A DNA stretch of 50,104 nt from NCBI GenBank assembly GCA_030621085.1, contig JAUXIJ010000015.1:1-50104 (forward strand). Direction: 5' to 3'. The notes under the pieces are model-generated. The model saw only the letters and a program-made list of their open reading frames with translations, ran no database searches and was not told where the DNA came from. Shown here piece after piece: positions 8,954-16,997 of the stretch. The stretch's first letter is position 1. Each line of letters opens with the position of its first letter. Source of the stretch: Candidatus Cloacimonadota bacterium. Lineage in GTDB: Bacteria > Cloacimonadota > Cloacimonadia > Cloacimonadales > TCS61. Both the position numbers and the translations under genes were made by a program.

Positions 8954-10024
8954 ATAAAAACGATTAAATTTCTTATTTTAATATTGATCTGTAGTACATT
9001 CGGCTGTCAACAGATAAGCACAGAATCAGAACCAACTGCTGAACTTCCTATAATGCTTAACCTGCATCCTGCTATCGAGAACGGTTTTGATGTAACACAG
9101 GTGATCGTTACCATCACTAAAGATCAATTTGTCAGCAGCTTGAACCTTACAATTGAAGACACCCTGGCTTATGGAACATTTTACGACCTCGAACCTGGGA
9201 TATATGACATCTACGTGGAAGTTTATGAAGAAGACCTGCTGATAGCCACCGGAACCGGTACAGGAGAAGTGATCGCCGGAGAAACAACAACTGTAGAGAT
9301 CGAATTGATTTTTATTCCTTTAACCGGAAATCTGCAGATCATTGTGAACTGGGGTGGGTTTCTAACACCACTTCCCCATCGAATCCTTTTTATTGGTAAC
9401 AGCATTACCTACTACAATGGCGGCGTGGACCTGCATACTATGAACCTGGCAAATTCCATCGATTCCACCCTGGCTGTAACTTGTGAAAGCATTGTTGGTG
9501 GCGGATATACACTGGAACAACATTATAATATACCCTATACATTGCAGCAAATTACAGATGGAGAATACGACATTGTGATATTGCAGGAAATGACCTCTCG
9601 CCCGGTGACTGATCCCGAGCTTTTTTATGAATATGCCACCTTACTCGATTCCGTAATTACAGAAGCAGGAGCACAAACCGTATTCTTTTTCAGTTGGCCA
9701 TTTCAAGGTTCGTTCGATGAGATGATAGAGCAGCAGGCTGCAGCTTATAACTACATCGGACAGGTATTGGATGCGCCTGTTATTCCCGTAGCCAGAGCAT
9801 GGCAGCGTTCCATCGAGCAGAATCCCGAATTGAACCTTTACATGCTGGATGGTAACCATCCTAATGTTCATGGCACCTACCTTGCCTGCTGCACTTTCTA
9901 TCCCTTTCTATGGGATGACAGCCCCATCGGTGCAGAGTACGTTAATGACCCAACAATAACTCCGGAGGAAAAAGAATTCCTGCAAACCATCGCCTGGGAA
10001 ACTTATGGGATTTATGGGGAATGA
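8954..10024 (+). CDS. SGNH/GDSL-type hydrolase lipoprotein, apparent ATA start
   Basis: The best N-terminus is at 8954: 'KTIKFLILILICSTFGCQQ' is a lipoprotein signal with the lipobox Cys at about residue 18, and an ideal 'AAAGGAGG' lies 5 bases upstream. The start codon there is ATA. The alternative, ATG at 8879, lacks a ribosome site and would add 25 residues partly encoded by a palindromic repeat. After a domain that reads like a carboxypeptidase-regulatory/Ig fold (about 30-135), an SGNH-like domain begins with 'HRILFIGNSITYYNGG' (nucleophile Ser in GNS) and ends with 'LDGNHPNVHGTYLA' (catalytic Asp and His). It would act as an esterase or carbohydrate deacylase at the envelope; the substrate is unknown. 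The mature protein is about 338 residues. Confidence 0.8.
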   Translation: MKTIKFLILILICSTFGCQQISTESEPTAELPIMLNLHPAIENGFDVTQVIVTITKDQFVSSLNLTIEDTLAYGTFYDLEPGIYDIYVEVYEEDLLIATGTGTGEVIAGETTTVEIELIFIPLTGNLQIIVNWGGFLTPLPHRILFIGNSITYYNGGVDLHTMNLANSIDSTLAVTCESIVGGGYTLEQHYNIPYTLQQITDGEYDIVILQEMTSRPVTDPELFYEYATLLDSVITEAGAQTVFFFSWPFQGSFDEMIEQQAAAYNYIGQVLDAPVIPVARAWQRSIEQNPELNLYMLDGNHPNVHGTYLACCTFYPFLWDDSPIGAEYVNDPTITPEEKEFLQTIAWETYGIYGE

Positions 10025-10064
10025 TATTAAAAAAGTTCGGAGATATATACTATGTAAGTAATTA

Positions 10065-11579
10065 TTGAAAATGGATATTATGAGATCAATAAAATGTAGT
10101 TTGCTACTTTTTATATTACCGATTGTGCTTTTTTCTCAAATTAACTTTGAACTGGATTTTAGTATTCCTAAAATAAATCCAAACGATGAGTTAATTGATT
10201 TTACTACTTCTAATAATCAGAATATTATTGCTGGTTTCAACAATACCGAAGGCAATTGTTTTAGAATTGCCAGATATGACTCTAATGGCAACCTTATATC
10301 TTCTTATGATAATAATTACTCAGGTAATGAAGAACTTTCTTGTATTTATTCAGATTCGGAAAACAACAATCCATATATCTATCTCGGCTTCAAAGAAGAT
10401 TTAACCATAAAATTAAATATTATATCTCTTGATGATTATTCTCTAATTGATTCTGTTTCTTACATATTTGACATTTCAGGACCTCCTGGTTATTATTCTG
10501 AAACCAACGTATCAATCTCCAGCATAAAAATTTTAGAGACAAATGATTCATATAATTTATTTATTGGTGTTGTTGAAGAATTGTATTGGGATAATGGTGC
10601 TGGATTCGGATATGAAGAAACTGATCATAAATGGTCTGATCTCTTAATATTTAATAAAATTAATAATGAGTATGAATTTATTGAAAAATTATCTAATAAT
10701 GGACTCGCTATCTTTTCTTCTGATATTATTATAAGTAGTGGTTTTGAGGAATATCATTATTTATACCACGAACCGCCTATTATGATAGACATAGATGAAT
10801 ATGACTTATGTTTTTATATTCAAGGTACAAATTATATTCCAGACAACCTAGTGTTTCACGAATTCGGTGATGATTATGTAATGAATCCAGATTTACAAAT
10901 TTTAACATTTGAAGATTTAAGTTATTATAATTATGGTACAATTATTTATCATAATTCAAGCAATTCTCCAACTTTTATCAATCTATCACCAGATTTTAGC
11001 ACAATTCAGTGGGAAAACAATAACACTAATTTCGAGTACTTCTTTCATATTACTTCATTCACAAATATTGAAACAAATTTTGGAGATCATTTTTTAATGT
11101 ATTTTAGTAATAATGAAGTGGAAATTCGCAATCGAATTAATGGTAATATAGTCCATTACGAATCAGGAATGATAGACCCTATTTCAATATTAACATTTAA
11201 CAATGAAAGTAAATTGTTTGTAACTGAAGATCAGGAATTATTTCATTTTTACTCAATTGAAGATACTATTTACGTTTCTTCGATGGATTGTATAAATTCA
11301 AAAAATCGTTTCAATGTTTCAAATTACCCAAACCCATTTAACCCCGAAACGACAATTTCGTTTACTATCCAAAATTCTAACAAAGTTACACTCGATGTAT
11401 ATAATATTAAAGGGCAAAAAATCAAGACATTGTTAAATGATCAAATAAATAGGGGGAAACATTCAATCGTTTGGAATGGCGTTGATAAAAATAATAATCC
11501 TGTTAGTTCTGGGGTTTATTTGTATAGTTTAAAAACTAGGGATCAACAAATTACTAAGCGTATGTTGTTATTAAAATGA
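10065..11579 (+). CDS. Secreted protein of unknown function with C-terminal FlgD-like sorting tail
   Basis: 504 residues. A signal peptide ('KCSLLLFILPIVLFSQ') is followed by about 390 Asn/Ile/Tyr-rich residues with alternating hydrophobic strands and no family I recognise, possibly a beta-propeller. The sorting tail spans about residues 420-504: 'NYPNPFNPETTISF', 'YNIKGQKIKTL', 'GVYLYSLKTRDQQ', ending 'TKRMLLLK'. Such tails are FlgD Ig-like / T9SS type A domains and imply export to the surface. The start could be TTG 10065, ATG 10071 or ATG 10080; none has a strong ribosome site, and all keep the signal peptide. It is markedly more AT-rich than the lipoprotein gene before it and its tail is the most divergent in the window. 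Confidence 0.8.
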   Translation: MKMDIMRSIKCSLLLFILPIVLFSQINFELDFSIPKINPNDELIDFTTSNNQNIIAGFNNTEGNCFRIARYDSNGNLISSYDNNYSGNEELSCIYSDSENNNPYIYLGFKEDLTIKLNIISLDDYSLIDSVSYIFDISGPPGYYSETNVSISSIKILETNDSYNLFIGVVEELYWDNGAGFGYEETDHKWSDLLIFNKINNEYEFIEKLSNNGLAIFSSDIIISSGFEEYHYLYHEPPIMIDIDEYDLCFYIQGTNYIPDNLVFHEFGDDYVMNPDLQILTFEDLSYYNYGTIIYHNSSNSPTFINLSPDFSTIQWENNNTNFEYFFHITSFTNIETNFGDHFLMYFSNNEVEIRNRINGNIVHYESGMIDPISILTFNNESKLFVTEDQELFHFYSIEDTIYVSSMDCINSKNRFNVSNYPNPFNPETTISFTIQNSNKVTLDVYNIKGQKIKTLLNDQINRGKHSIVWNGVDKNNNPVSSGVYLYSLKTRDQQITKRMLLLK

Positions 11580-11610
11580 TTAATCTTTAAAAGAATTGCA
11601 CTTGACAAGC

Positions 11611-11632
11611 GTGCCAGCGCTCTATCGGGCAC
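11611..11632. repeat. Possible GC-rich hairpin upstream of beta-helix gene
   Basis: GTGCC (11611-11615) can pair with GGCAC (11628-11632). It lies in a GC-rich patch (about 11601-11642) that stands out from the AT-rich flanks, just before the ribosome site of the next gene. The stem is short and there is no T-run. It may be a degraded palindromic element. Confidence 0.35.
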
Positions 11633-11683
11633 TGCGTACGCCAAATGTTAGCAGAAAATTGTAGTAAAAAATTAAGAGGAATA

Positions 11684-12985
11684 TTGAAAAATCTGATATT
11701 GGCTATAAATATAATATTATTTTTTAAACTGTCAGCAATAATTATTAATATCCCAGGTGATTTCCCTACAATTAGCGAAGGAATAGCTAATTCTCAAAGT
11801 CATGATACACTTTTAGTAGCTGAGGGAGAATATTATGAAAATTTTTCTATACCTCATCCTTTGTCAATAATTGGTAACGGTTCTGACCAAACAATAATAA
11901 CTGGAATTTATTTCACTAATCCAACAACTTCAGTTCAGGCAGATAGCGTTAATCTTATTGATCTAAATATTTCTGGAATTGATTCATATGATTGGATGAT
12001 GGAACCCGCAGCTATTGGTATTGAAATCCAGAATTCTAGTTCCTTTTTATTAACTTCGTGTGAAGTATTTGGTGGTGATGGAATCAGTGGTGAGTGGGCT
12101 TCAGACGGTGCAGATGCTTTTCACATTACAAACTCCTCTAATATAATTCTTTCAAATTCTTTCATAAATGGAGGAGAAGGTGATTATGGTTATTCATCAG
12201 GAGGTAATGGAGGTGATGGTTTAGTAATCAACTTATCTGTAGAGTTTACTATTATCAATTGTATTATCAATGCTGGGAGTGGTGGAGATGGTTTAAACCC
12301 AATAGGATCTTTAGGTGGATATGGAGGTGATGGAGTAAAAATGAATCATTCTTCTAATATTCTCTTATCTTCTTGCTCAATTACAGGTGGTTTTGGTGAG
12401 TTTGGAGATTTTCCTGGAAGTGGTGGTAATGGAATAAAACTTTTTAATACGAATGATGTTCAAGCGGACAGTATCTCTACATCTGGTGGAGGAAGTTACG
12501 CTTCAGGAGGTGATGGTTTAAGAGCAATCAACAATTCATATATAACCGTAAATAATTCTATCTTAGAAGGTGGTAACGGAAATCCAAGTGGTTCTCCATA
12601 CTATAGTGATTCAACTTCAACAATTATAATTAATACGAATATAAATAACAATATAATACCATTTAACCAAGAACTCACACTTAATCAGAATTTTCCTAAT
12701 CCCTTTAATCCCACCACAACAATCTTATTCTCAATACCAGAAGAAAGTAAAGTTGACCTTTTAGTTTATAATATTAAAGGGCAAAAAGTTAGAGTATTCA
12801 CATTCCCAAACCAGTCTTCGCATAAAGCTACGACCTGGCAAGCAGGTTTGGGAACGAGTGAATACAGTGTGGTTTGGAATGGTAAGGATAGCAACAATAA
12901 ATCAGTTGCATCGGGAATTTATTTCTATCAATTGAAAGTTAATGGCAAAACTGAAGCTGTGAAGAAGTGTTTGCTGTTGAAATAA
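11684..12985 (+). CDS. Secreted Gly-rich right-handed beta-helix protein with sorting tail
   Basis: The start is TTG at 11684, with 'AAGAGGA' upstream and a standard signal peptide ('KNLILAINIILFFKLSA'). An in-frame ATG at 11645 would place a charged 13-residue extension in front. The mature N-terminus 'IINIPGDFPTISEGI' is related to those of the genes at 31106, 44390 and 49563. Residues of about 100-310 are Gly/Asn-rich beta-helix coils ('GGNGGDGLVINLS', 'GGYGGDGVKMNHS'), a fold typical of polysaccharide-binding or -cleaving proteins; no catalytic site is evident. The sorting tail covers about 335-433 and ends 'VKKCLLLK'. Between 'GQKVRVF' and 'SVVWNG' the tail has about 20 extra residues encoded by a palindromic repeat. 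Confidence 0.85.
   Translation: MKNLILAINIILFFKLSAIIINIPGDFPTISEGIANSQSHDTLLVAEGEYYENFSIPHPLSIIGNGSDQTIITGIYFTNPTTSVQADSVNLIDLNISGIDSYDWMMEPAAIGIEIQNSSSFLLTSCEVFGGDGISGEWASDGADAFHITNSSNIILSNSFINGGEGDYGYSSGGNGGDGLVINLSVEFTIINCIINAGSGGDGLNPIGSLGGYGGDGVKMNHSSNILLSSCSITGGFGEFGDFPGSGGNGIKLFNTNDVQADSISTSGGGSYASGGDGLRAINNSYITVNNSILEGGNGNPSGSPYYSDSTSTIIINTNINNNIIPFNQELTLNQNFPNPFNPTTTILFSIPEESKVDLLVYNIKGQKVRVFTFPNQSSHKATTWQAGLGTSEYSVVWNGKDSNNKSVASGIYFYQLKVNGKTEAVKKCLLLK
12801..12856. repeat. Palindromic element inside coding sequence of a sorting tail
   Basis: CATTCCCAAACC (12801-12812) pairs with GGTTTGGGAACG (12845-12856), 11 of 12 positions matching, around a 32-base centre. It is translated in frame as a Pro/Ser/Thr/Gly stretch between the conserved 'KGQKV' and 'SVVWNG' motifs, the same tail position that holds a different palindrome at 34101-34132. 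Confidence 0.75.
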
Positions 12986-13056
12986 AAAGGAAACTGTTTC
13001 ATTAGTTGTGTCTACCACAAAATAATTTATTCCATGTTGTAAAATCATAAACAAAC

Positions 13057-13132
<76 letters not shown>

Positions 13133-13278
13133 ACGTTCTTGTAATAATACACATAGCAGAGAATTTGAATTATGCTTTTCAGGTCAAGTCGAAATTTAAT
13201 GTAAAATGCTGGAAATATAAATATTGACGGTTGGATAGAACTATATCGATTTACAATAAAATTAGTAATAGGAATATT

Positions 13279-14010
13279 ATGAATAACGTTTTAGCAATTA
13301 TCTGGGATTTCGATGGAACGCTGGTTGATACACGCCAAAAGAATCTGAACGTAACCCGCAGAATAATAGAACAGATAACGCAGAAAAAAGCAGTTACTTT
13401 CCCTGTTTTGTCTTCTCTTGAGAATTACATTTCTGCCACTTTCAAGGCTACAAACTGGCGTGAGCTTTATACTTGTAAATTCGGGCTCACTAACCATCAA
13501 ACATATCTAGCAGGAAAGCTGTGGACGGAATATCAATTGCAGGACAACACACCAACCAAACTCTTTCCGGGAGTTCACGATGTCCTTCTGCAATTAAAAA
13601 ATATACCACATGGTATAGTTTCTCAAAACTCATATAGCAATATCCTTAAATTATTGAATGAATATGGATTAGAAGATCTTTTTAAAGCCATCATCGGCTA
13701 TGAAGAAGTAGATATAATCAGGCAGAAACCCGAGCCGGATGGTCTTCTTGCTTGCATTGATAAGTTATGTAATTCATCAGATGGAAACATATTTTATATA
13801 GGTGATCATGAGACTGACATTGTTTGTGCAGCCAGGGCTAACAAAGTTTTGCAACTAAAGAATTCCGGACTCAAAATATCAAGCATTGCTGCACATTATG
13901 GTGTGGTCGATGATATTTCAGATTGGAACTCTAAACCTGATTTTACAGCAGAGAAAGTAGAAGATATAATAGAGTTTATCACGTTAAGAAAGAAATCGAT
14001 GAACGTTTAA
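13279..14010 (+). CDS. HAD-superfamily hydrolase (phosphoglycolate phosphatase-like)
   Basis: 243 residues from the ATG at 13279, which has 'TAGGAAT' upstream; an in-frame TTG at 13231 would add an unconvincing extension. Motif I is 'IIWDFDGTLVDTR' (nucleophile and acid/base Asp), motif II is probably 'GIVSQNS' (Ser), motif III the Lys in 'RQKPEPDGL', and motif IV 'YIGDHETDIVCAARA'. The helical cap between motifs I and II (about residues 20-95) is of the C1 type seen in Gph/beta-phosphoglucomutase-like enzymes. It is a cytosolic small-molecule phosphatase whose substrate cannot be told from sequence. It is convergent with tsaD. Confidence 0.88.
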   Translation: MNNVLAIIWDFDGTLVDTRQKNLNVTRRIIEQITQKKAVTFPVLSSLENYISATFKATNWRELYTCKFGLTNHQTYLAGKLWTEYQLQDNTPTKLFPGVHDVLLQLKNIPHGIVSQNSYSNILKLLNEYGLEDLFKAIIGYEEVDIIRQKPEPDGLLACIDKLCNSSDGNIFYIGDHETDIVCAARANKVLQLKNSGLKISSIAAHYGVVDDISDWNSKPDFTAEKVEDIIEFITLRKKSMNV

Positions 14011-14071
14011 GAGAAAAAAGACCACTTATGTATTCCAACGCAGGAACGTAGGAACGAGAGTTTAAGTTAGA

Positions 14072-15082
14072 TCAAATAAATCTTACGCCTTTAGTGGAAA
14101 AAGCATTCAGCGATAGATCGGCAAATTCCCTGCGTTCATATTTCTCTACAGCAGCAGCTCCTATCATGGCAGCATTATCCATACAATATTCAAGGGGAGG
14201 AAAATAAACTTCTATGCCCATTTTCTTTGTTTGTTCTGTTATTTCCTGCCTGAGAAGGCTGTTTGCTGAAACACCTCCAGCTACTATTATCACTTTCGAA
14301 CCATGCTTTTTTGCATAATTAATTGTTTTTGAAATCAGGCTGTCTACAATAGCTTTTTGAACAGATGCGGTAATATCAGTGATGTGCTTTTTTATAAATT
14401 CTTTATCATGAGCTAAAAGGTAATTCCGCACCGCAGTTTTGAATCCGCTGAAGCTGAAATCAAAATTATCTTTCTGTTTCATAGCACGTGGAAAATCTAC
14501 AAAGTGTGGATCTCCACCTTTTGCGGTACTGTCAATTTGCGGTCCACCCGGATAATCCAATCCCAATAATTTTGCTACTTTATCGAAAGCTTCGCCAGCA
14601 GCATCATCGCGAGTTTTTCCCACGACATCGAAATCATCTATAGCTCTGAAATCAACCAACTCGGTATGACCACCGGAAACTACCAGAGCCAGGTAAGGAG
14701 GGTCGAGATCAGGATTCCGGATCTTATTAGCATAGATATGACCCAGCATGTGATTCACAGCAATAAGAGGTTTTTTCAGGCTGTAAGCCAGGCTTTTGGC
14801 AAAAGAAACACCCACCAGTAGTGCTCCGATCAATCCCGGATTTACCGAAACAGCGATTGCATCGATATCATTAAAAGTTACTTCAGCTTTATTCATGGCA
14901 ATTTGTGTAAGCTTCATAATGTTCTTCATATGCATTCGTGATGCCAGTTCGGGGACAACACCCCCAAAATCCTGATGAGCGGTTTGGGAAGAAATGAGAT
15001 TACTATAGACTTTATAATCTGAATCGATAACAGCTACGGAAGTATCATCACAGGATGTTTCAAAGGCAAGTATCTTAATCAT
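14072..15082 (-). CDS. tsaD: tRNA N6-adenosine threonylcarbamoyltransferase TsaD
   Basis: 336 residues, the usual length. It begins with the ASKHA-type 'ILAFETSCDDTSVAVID', has the metal-binding 'NHMLGHIYAN' (two His), 'LALVVSGGHTELV', 'KTRDDAAGEAFDKVAKLLG', 'YPGGPQID' and 'VSANSLLR'. It transfers the threonylcarbamoyl group to A37 of tRNAs that read ANN codons, working with TsaB, TsaE and TsaC, none of which is in the window. It is the third gene of a - strand operon, 23 bases after the YbbR gene. Confidence 0.97.
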   Translation of the reverse strand: MIKILAFETSCDDTSVAVIDSDYKVYSNLISSQTAHQDFGGVVPELASRMHMKNIMKLTQIAMNKAEVTFNDIDAIAVSVNPGLIGALLVGVSFAKSLAYSLKKPLIAVNHMLGHIYANKIRNPDLDPPYLALVVSGGHTELVDFRAIDDFDVVGKTRDDAAGEAFDKVAKLLGLDYPGGPQIDSTAKGGDPHFVDFPRAMKQKDNFDFSFSGFKTAVRNYLLAHDKEFIKKHITDITASVQKAIVDSLISKTINYAKKHGSKVIIVAGGVSANSLLRQEITEQTKKMGIEVYFPPLEYCMDNAAMIGAAAVEKYERREFADLSLNAFSTKGVRFI

Positions 15083-15105
15083 GTTTCACCATTGAAGGTA
15101 ATTAC

Positions 15106-15993
15106 TTATTTATTTTCAATAACCTGAATTTTCTTGGGAGTGTACTCTATGATCCTTACACCAGCAGGAACTTCGAATTTTATTTCTGTAAATCCTTTCC
15201 GTACTTTCGTTAAATTAAGCTCAGCAATTATTGAATTATTATCAAGTTTTTCCACGATCTCTTTTGGACCGCGCACCATTATCGAAACTTTTTGAGGAAT
15301 TATCGAGATATTTTCTGTTTCCGGGAATTTAATGGGAATCAGGGAAATTGTGCGGTTGATGATCTTGGTTTGTGTTACTTCGAATACTATCCTGTCTTTT
15401 AACAATTCGGCCTTAGTATCGGGTGTGATAAGCAAAACCGAAAGCTTTCCATTTTTCACCATTTTTTTAGTTATCGGTTCGGTTTGAATTGTTTTAATTG
15501 CATTAAGAATGGTCAATGGACCCTTCACAGTTACTCTCTGTTGAGTATTTGTGATTTTATTCTCGATGAAGAATTCCTCATCTTTGGCGGAGGCATATTG
15601 TATCTCGATAGATTTAATCTTTTCAACCAGTTTATCCATGTTCACATTCAGATTTCCGCTTTTATCGATATTGAGTATTTTTAATTGAAGCCGGTGAGAA
15701 TAAATTAAGTTCTTTTCGGTGAATTTGAGTTTGTTTTTCCCATATTTGAAGTTTTCTGCATCAATTTCGAAATGGGTTTTAGATAATTTTAAAAAAAGAA
15801 TATCCATTCCTTTTGCACGAATATGAACAAGAATCTCAGGAAGCTCGTCCTCAAGCACCAGGTCGTGTTGTACATTTACTAATTTTATTAAGACAGGAAT
15901 TTCTTCTTCATGAATTTTCATTAATGTGAACTGCATCCATAGTAAGATTGCAATTATAAGAACAAGAATTTTAATTAAAAGATTTTTTCCCAT
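15106..15993 (-). CDS. YbbR-like domain protein (CdaR-like)
   Basis: 295 residues: one N-terminal membrane segment ('LLIKILVLIIAILLWMQF') followed by repeated YbbR domains. These are beta-rich repeats with 'PVLIKLVNV', 'ITNTQQRVTVKGP', 'RTISLIPIKFP' and 'VSIMVRGPKEIVEKL'. In Firmicutes YbbR/CdaR regulates the c-di-AMP cyclase CdaA and is encoded next to it. No cdaA is in the window, so the regulatory role is not supported by context here. It abuts the HEAT-like gene directly and precedes tsaD. Confidence 0.83.
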   Translation of the reverse strand: MGKNLLIKILVLIIAILLWMQFTLMKIHEEEIPVLIKLVNVQHDLVLEDELPEILVHIRAKGMDILFLKLSKTHFEIDAENFKYGKNKLKFTEKNLIYSHRLQLKILNIDKSGNLNVNMDKLVEKIKSIEIQYASAKDEEFFIENKITNTQQRVTVKGPLTILNAIKTIQTEPITKKMVKNGKLSVLLITPDTKAELLKDRIVFEVTQTKIINRTISLIPIKFPETENISIIPQKVSIMVRGPKEIVEKLDNNSIIAELNLTKVRKGFTEIKFEVPAGVRIIEYTPKKIQVIENK

Positions 15994-16824
15994 TTAATAG
16001 TTTCTATTTTTTTGAACTATACGCCAGAGCCTTTCACCCATCTGAGACATATTCTCATTTTCGTCATTCATCCAGTCTTGAATTGTTTGTTCAGTAAGAA
16101 TTACAAATTCTTCTCTGCTGTCCCTTCTATTTTTTTGTACAACAATATTAGCAAGTTTTTTCATGGAGACCCAGATGGTTTTAATTCTTTGATCGTTGGC
16201 ATCAGACAGCCATTCTCTTATATAAGGAAAGACAACGATTGGATTTACCCTGGCAACCTGAGTAAGTATATGGGTGATTTTTTTCTGAACTTCCATTGTT
16301 TCATCATCTATAACTTTCCCAATAAAATCCATAATGAAGTTTGGATCGGAGTTTGCAATATTTTCCATACCGTGAAATGATAACGCTCTTTTATGTGAAT
16401 TTTCAGATCCAATCCAGCCGCTCATTCGTTCTTTCATTAAATCGGGATATCGTTTCCACATATCATTTATTATGCTCTCAACTTCCCATGGCACACTGTC
16501 GAATGTTTTTTCCAGAATTTCAAAGATCTTTTCAGGTTCTTCAAAATAAAAGTTATATTGATAAAATAACGCAGTTGCTCGAACACCATATAATTTATGC
16601 TCTAACATACGCTTAGTTATTTTCATCATCTTATCATGATCTTCATACTTAGTGAGATTTCTTCCCAGATATTCACGAGTGAAGTAATTAGGCGTTTTAG
16701 AGATTTCGATCAGTTTTTTTTCTGCCTGGGCTATTTTGTTTTTATCAAGAAGCTTGAAAGTGGCATCAAGAAACGCATTCATTTCTTTGCGATCTTCTCC
16801 ATTCAACCGACCTATTTCGTTCAA
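15994..16824 (-). CDS. HEAT-like helical repeat protein (possible DNA alkylation repair-like)
   Basis: 276 residues, almost entirely helical, with repeated amphipathic helix pairs such as 'YFTREYLGRNLTKYEDH', 'YGVRATALFYQYNF' and 'SHKRALSFHGMENIA'. This arrangement resembles the HEAT-like repeats of AlkC/AlkD-type DNA alkylation repair proteins, but I see no clear catalytic Asp/Trp set, so only the fold is supported. The start is TTG at 16824, with a strong 'AAAGGAGA' ribosome site. It is the first gene of the operon with the YbbR gene and tsaD, with a promoter candidate about 110 bases upstream. It has no signal peptide and should be cytosolic. Confidence 0.72.
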   Translation of the reverse strand: MNEIGRLNGEDRKEMNAFLDATFKLLDKNKIAQAEKKLIEISKTPNYFTREYLGRNLTKYEDHDKMMKITKRMLEHKLYGVRATALFYQYNFYFEEPEKIFEILEKTFDSVPWEVESIINDMWKRYPDLMKERMSGWIGSENSHKRALSFHGMENIANSDPNFIMDFIGKVIDDETMEVQKKITHILTQVARVNPIVVFPYIREWLSDANDQRIKTIWVSMKKLANIVVQKNRRDSREEFVILTEQTIQDWMNDENENMSQMGERLWRIVQKNRNY

Positions 16825-16944
16825 CCTGAATCTCCTTTAGAGTTAATTTCTAATGTTTATTAAATTTAGAACGTTTTCATTTTAATTATTATCAAAAGTC
16901 TGAATCCTGAAAAAAAACACGAAACTCGCTCAAATTCTGTAGAC

Positions 16945-16973
16945 AATATAAAAATTTATATAACATCAGTCAA
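16945..16973 (-). promoter_or_regulatory. Sigma-70-like promoter for the HEAT-YbbR-tsaD operon
   Basis: On the minus strand, TTGACT (16973-16968) and TATATT (16950-16945) are separated by 17 bases, both one base off consensus. It lies in the 173-bp gap upstream of the TTG start at 16824 and would give a leader of about 110 bases. Confidence 0.6.
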
Positions 16974-16997
16974 CGAATTTATTTCATTCCTTTTTTT

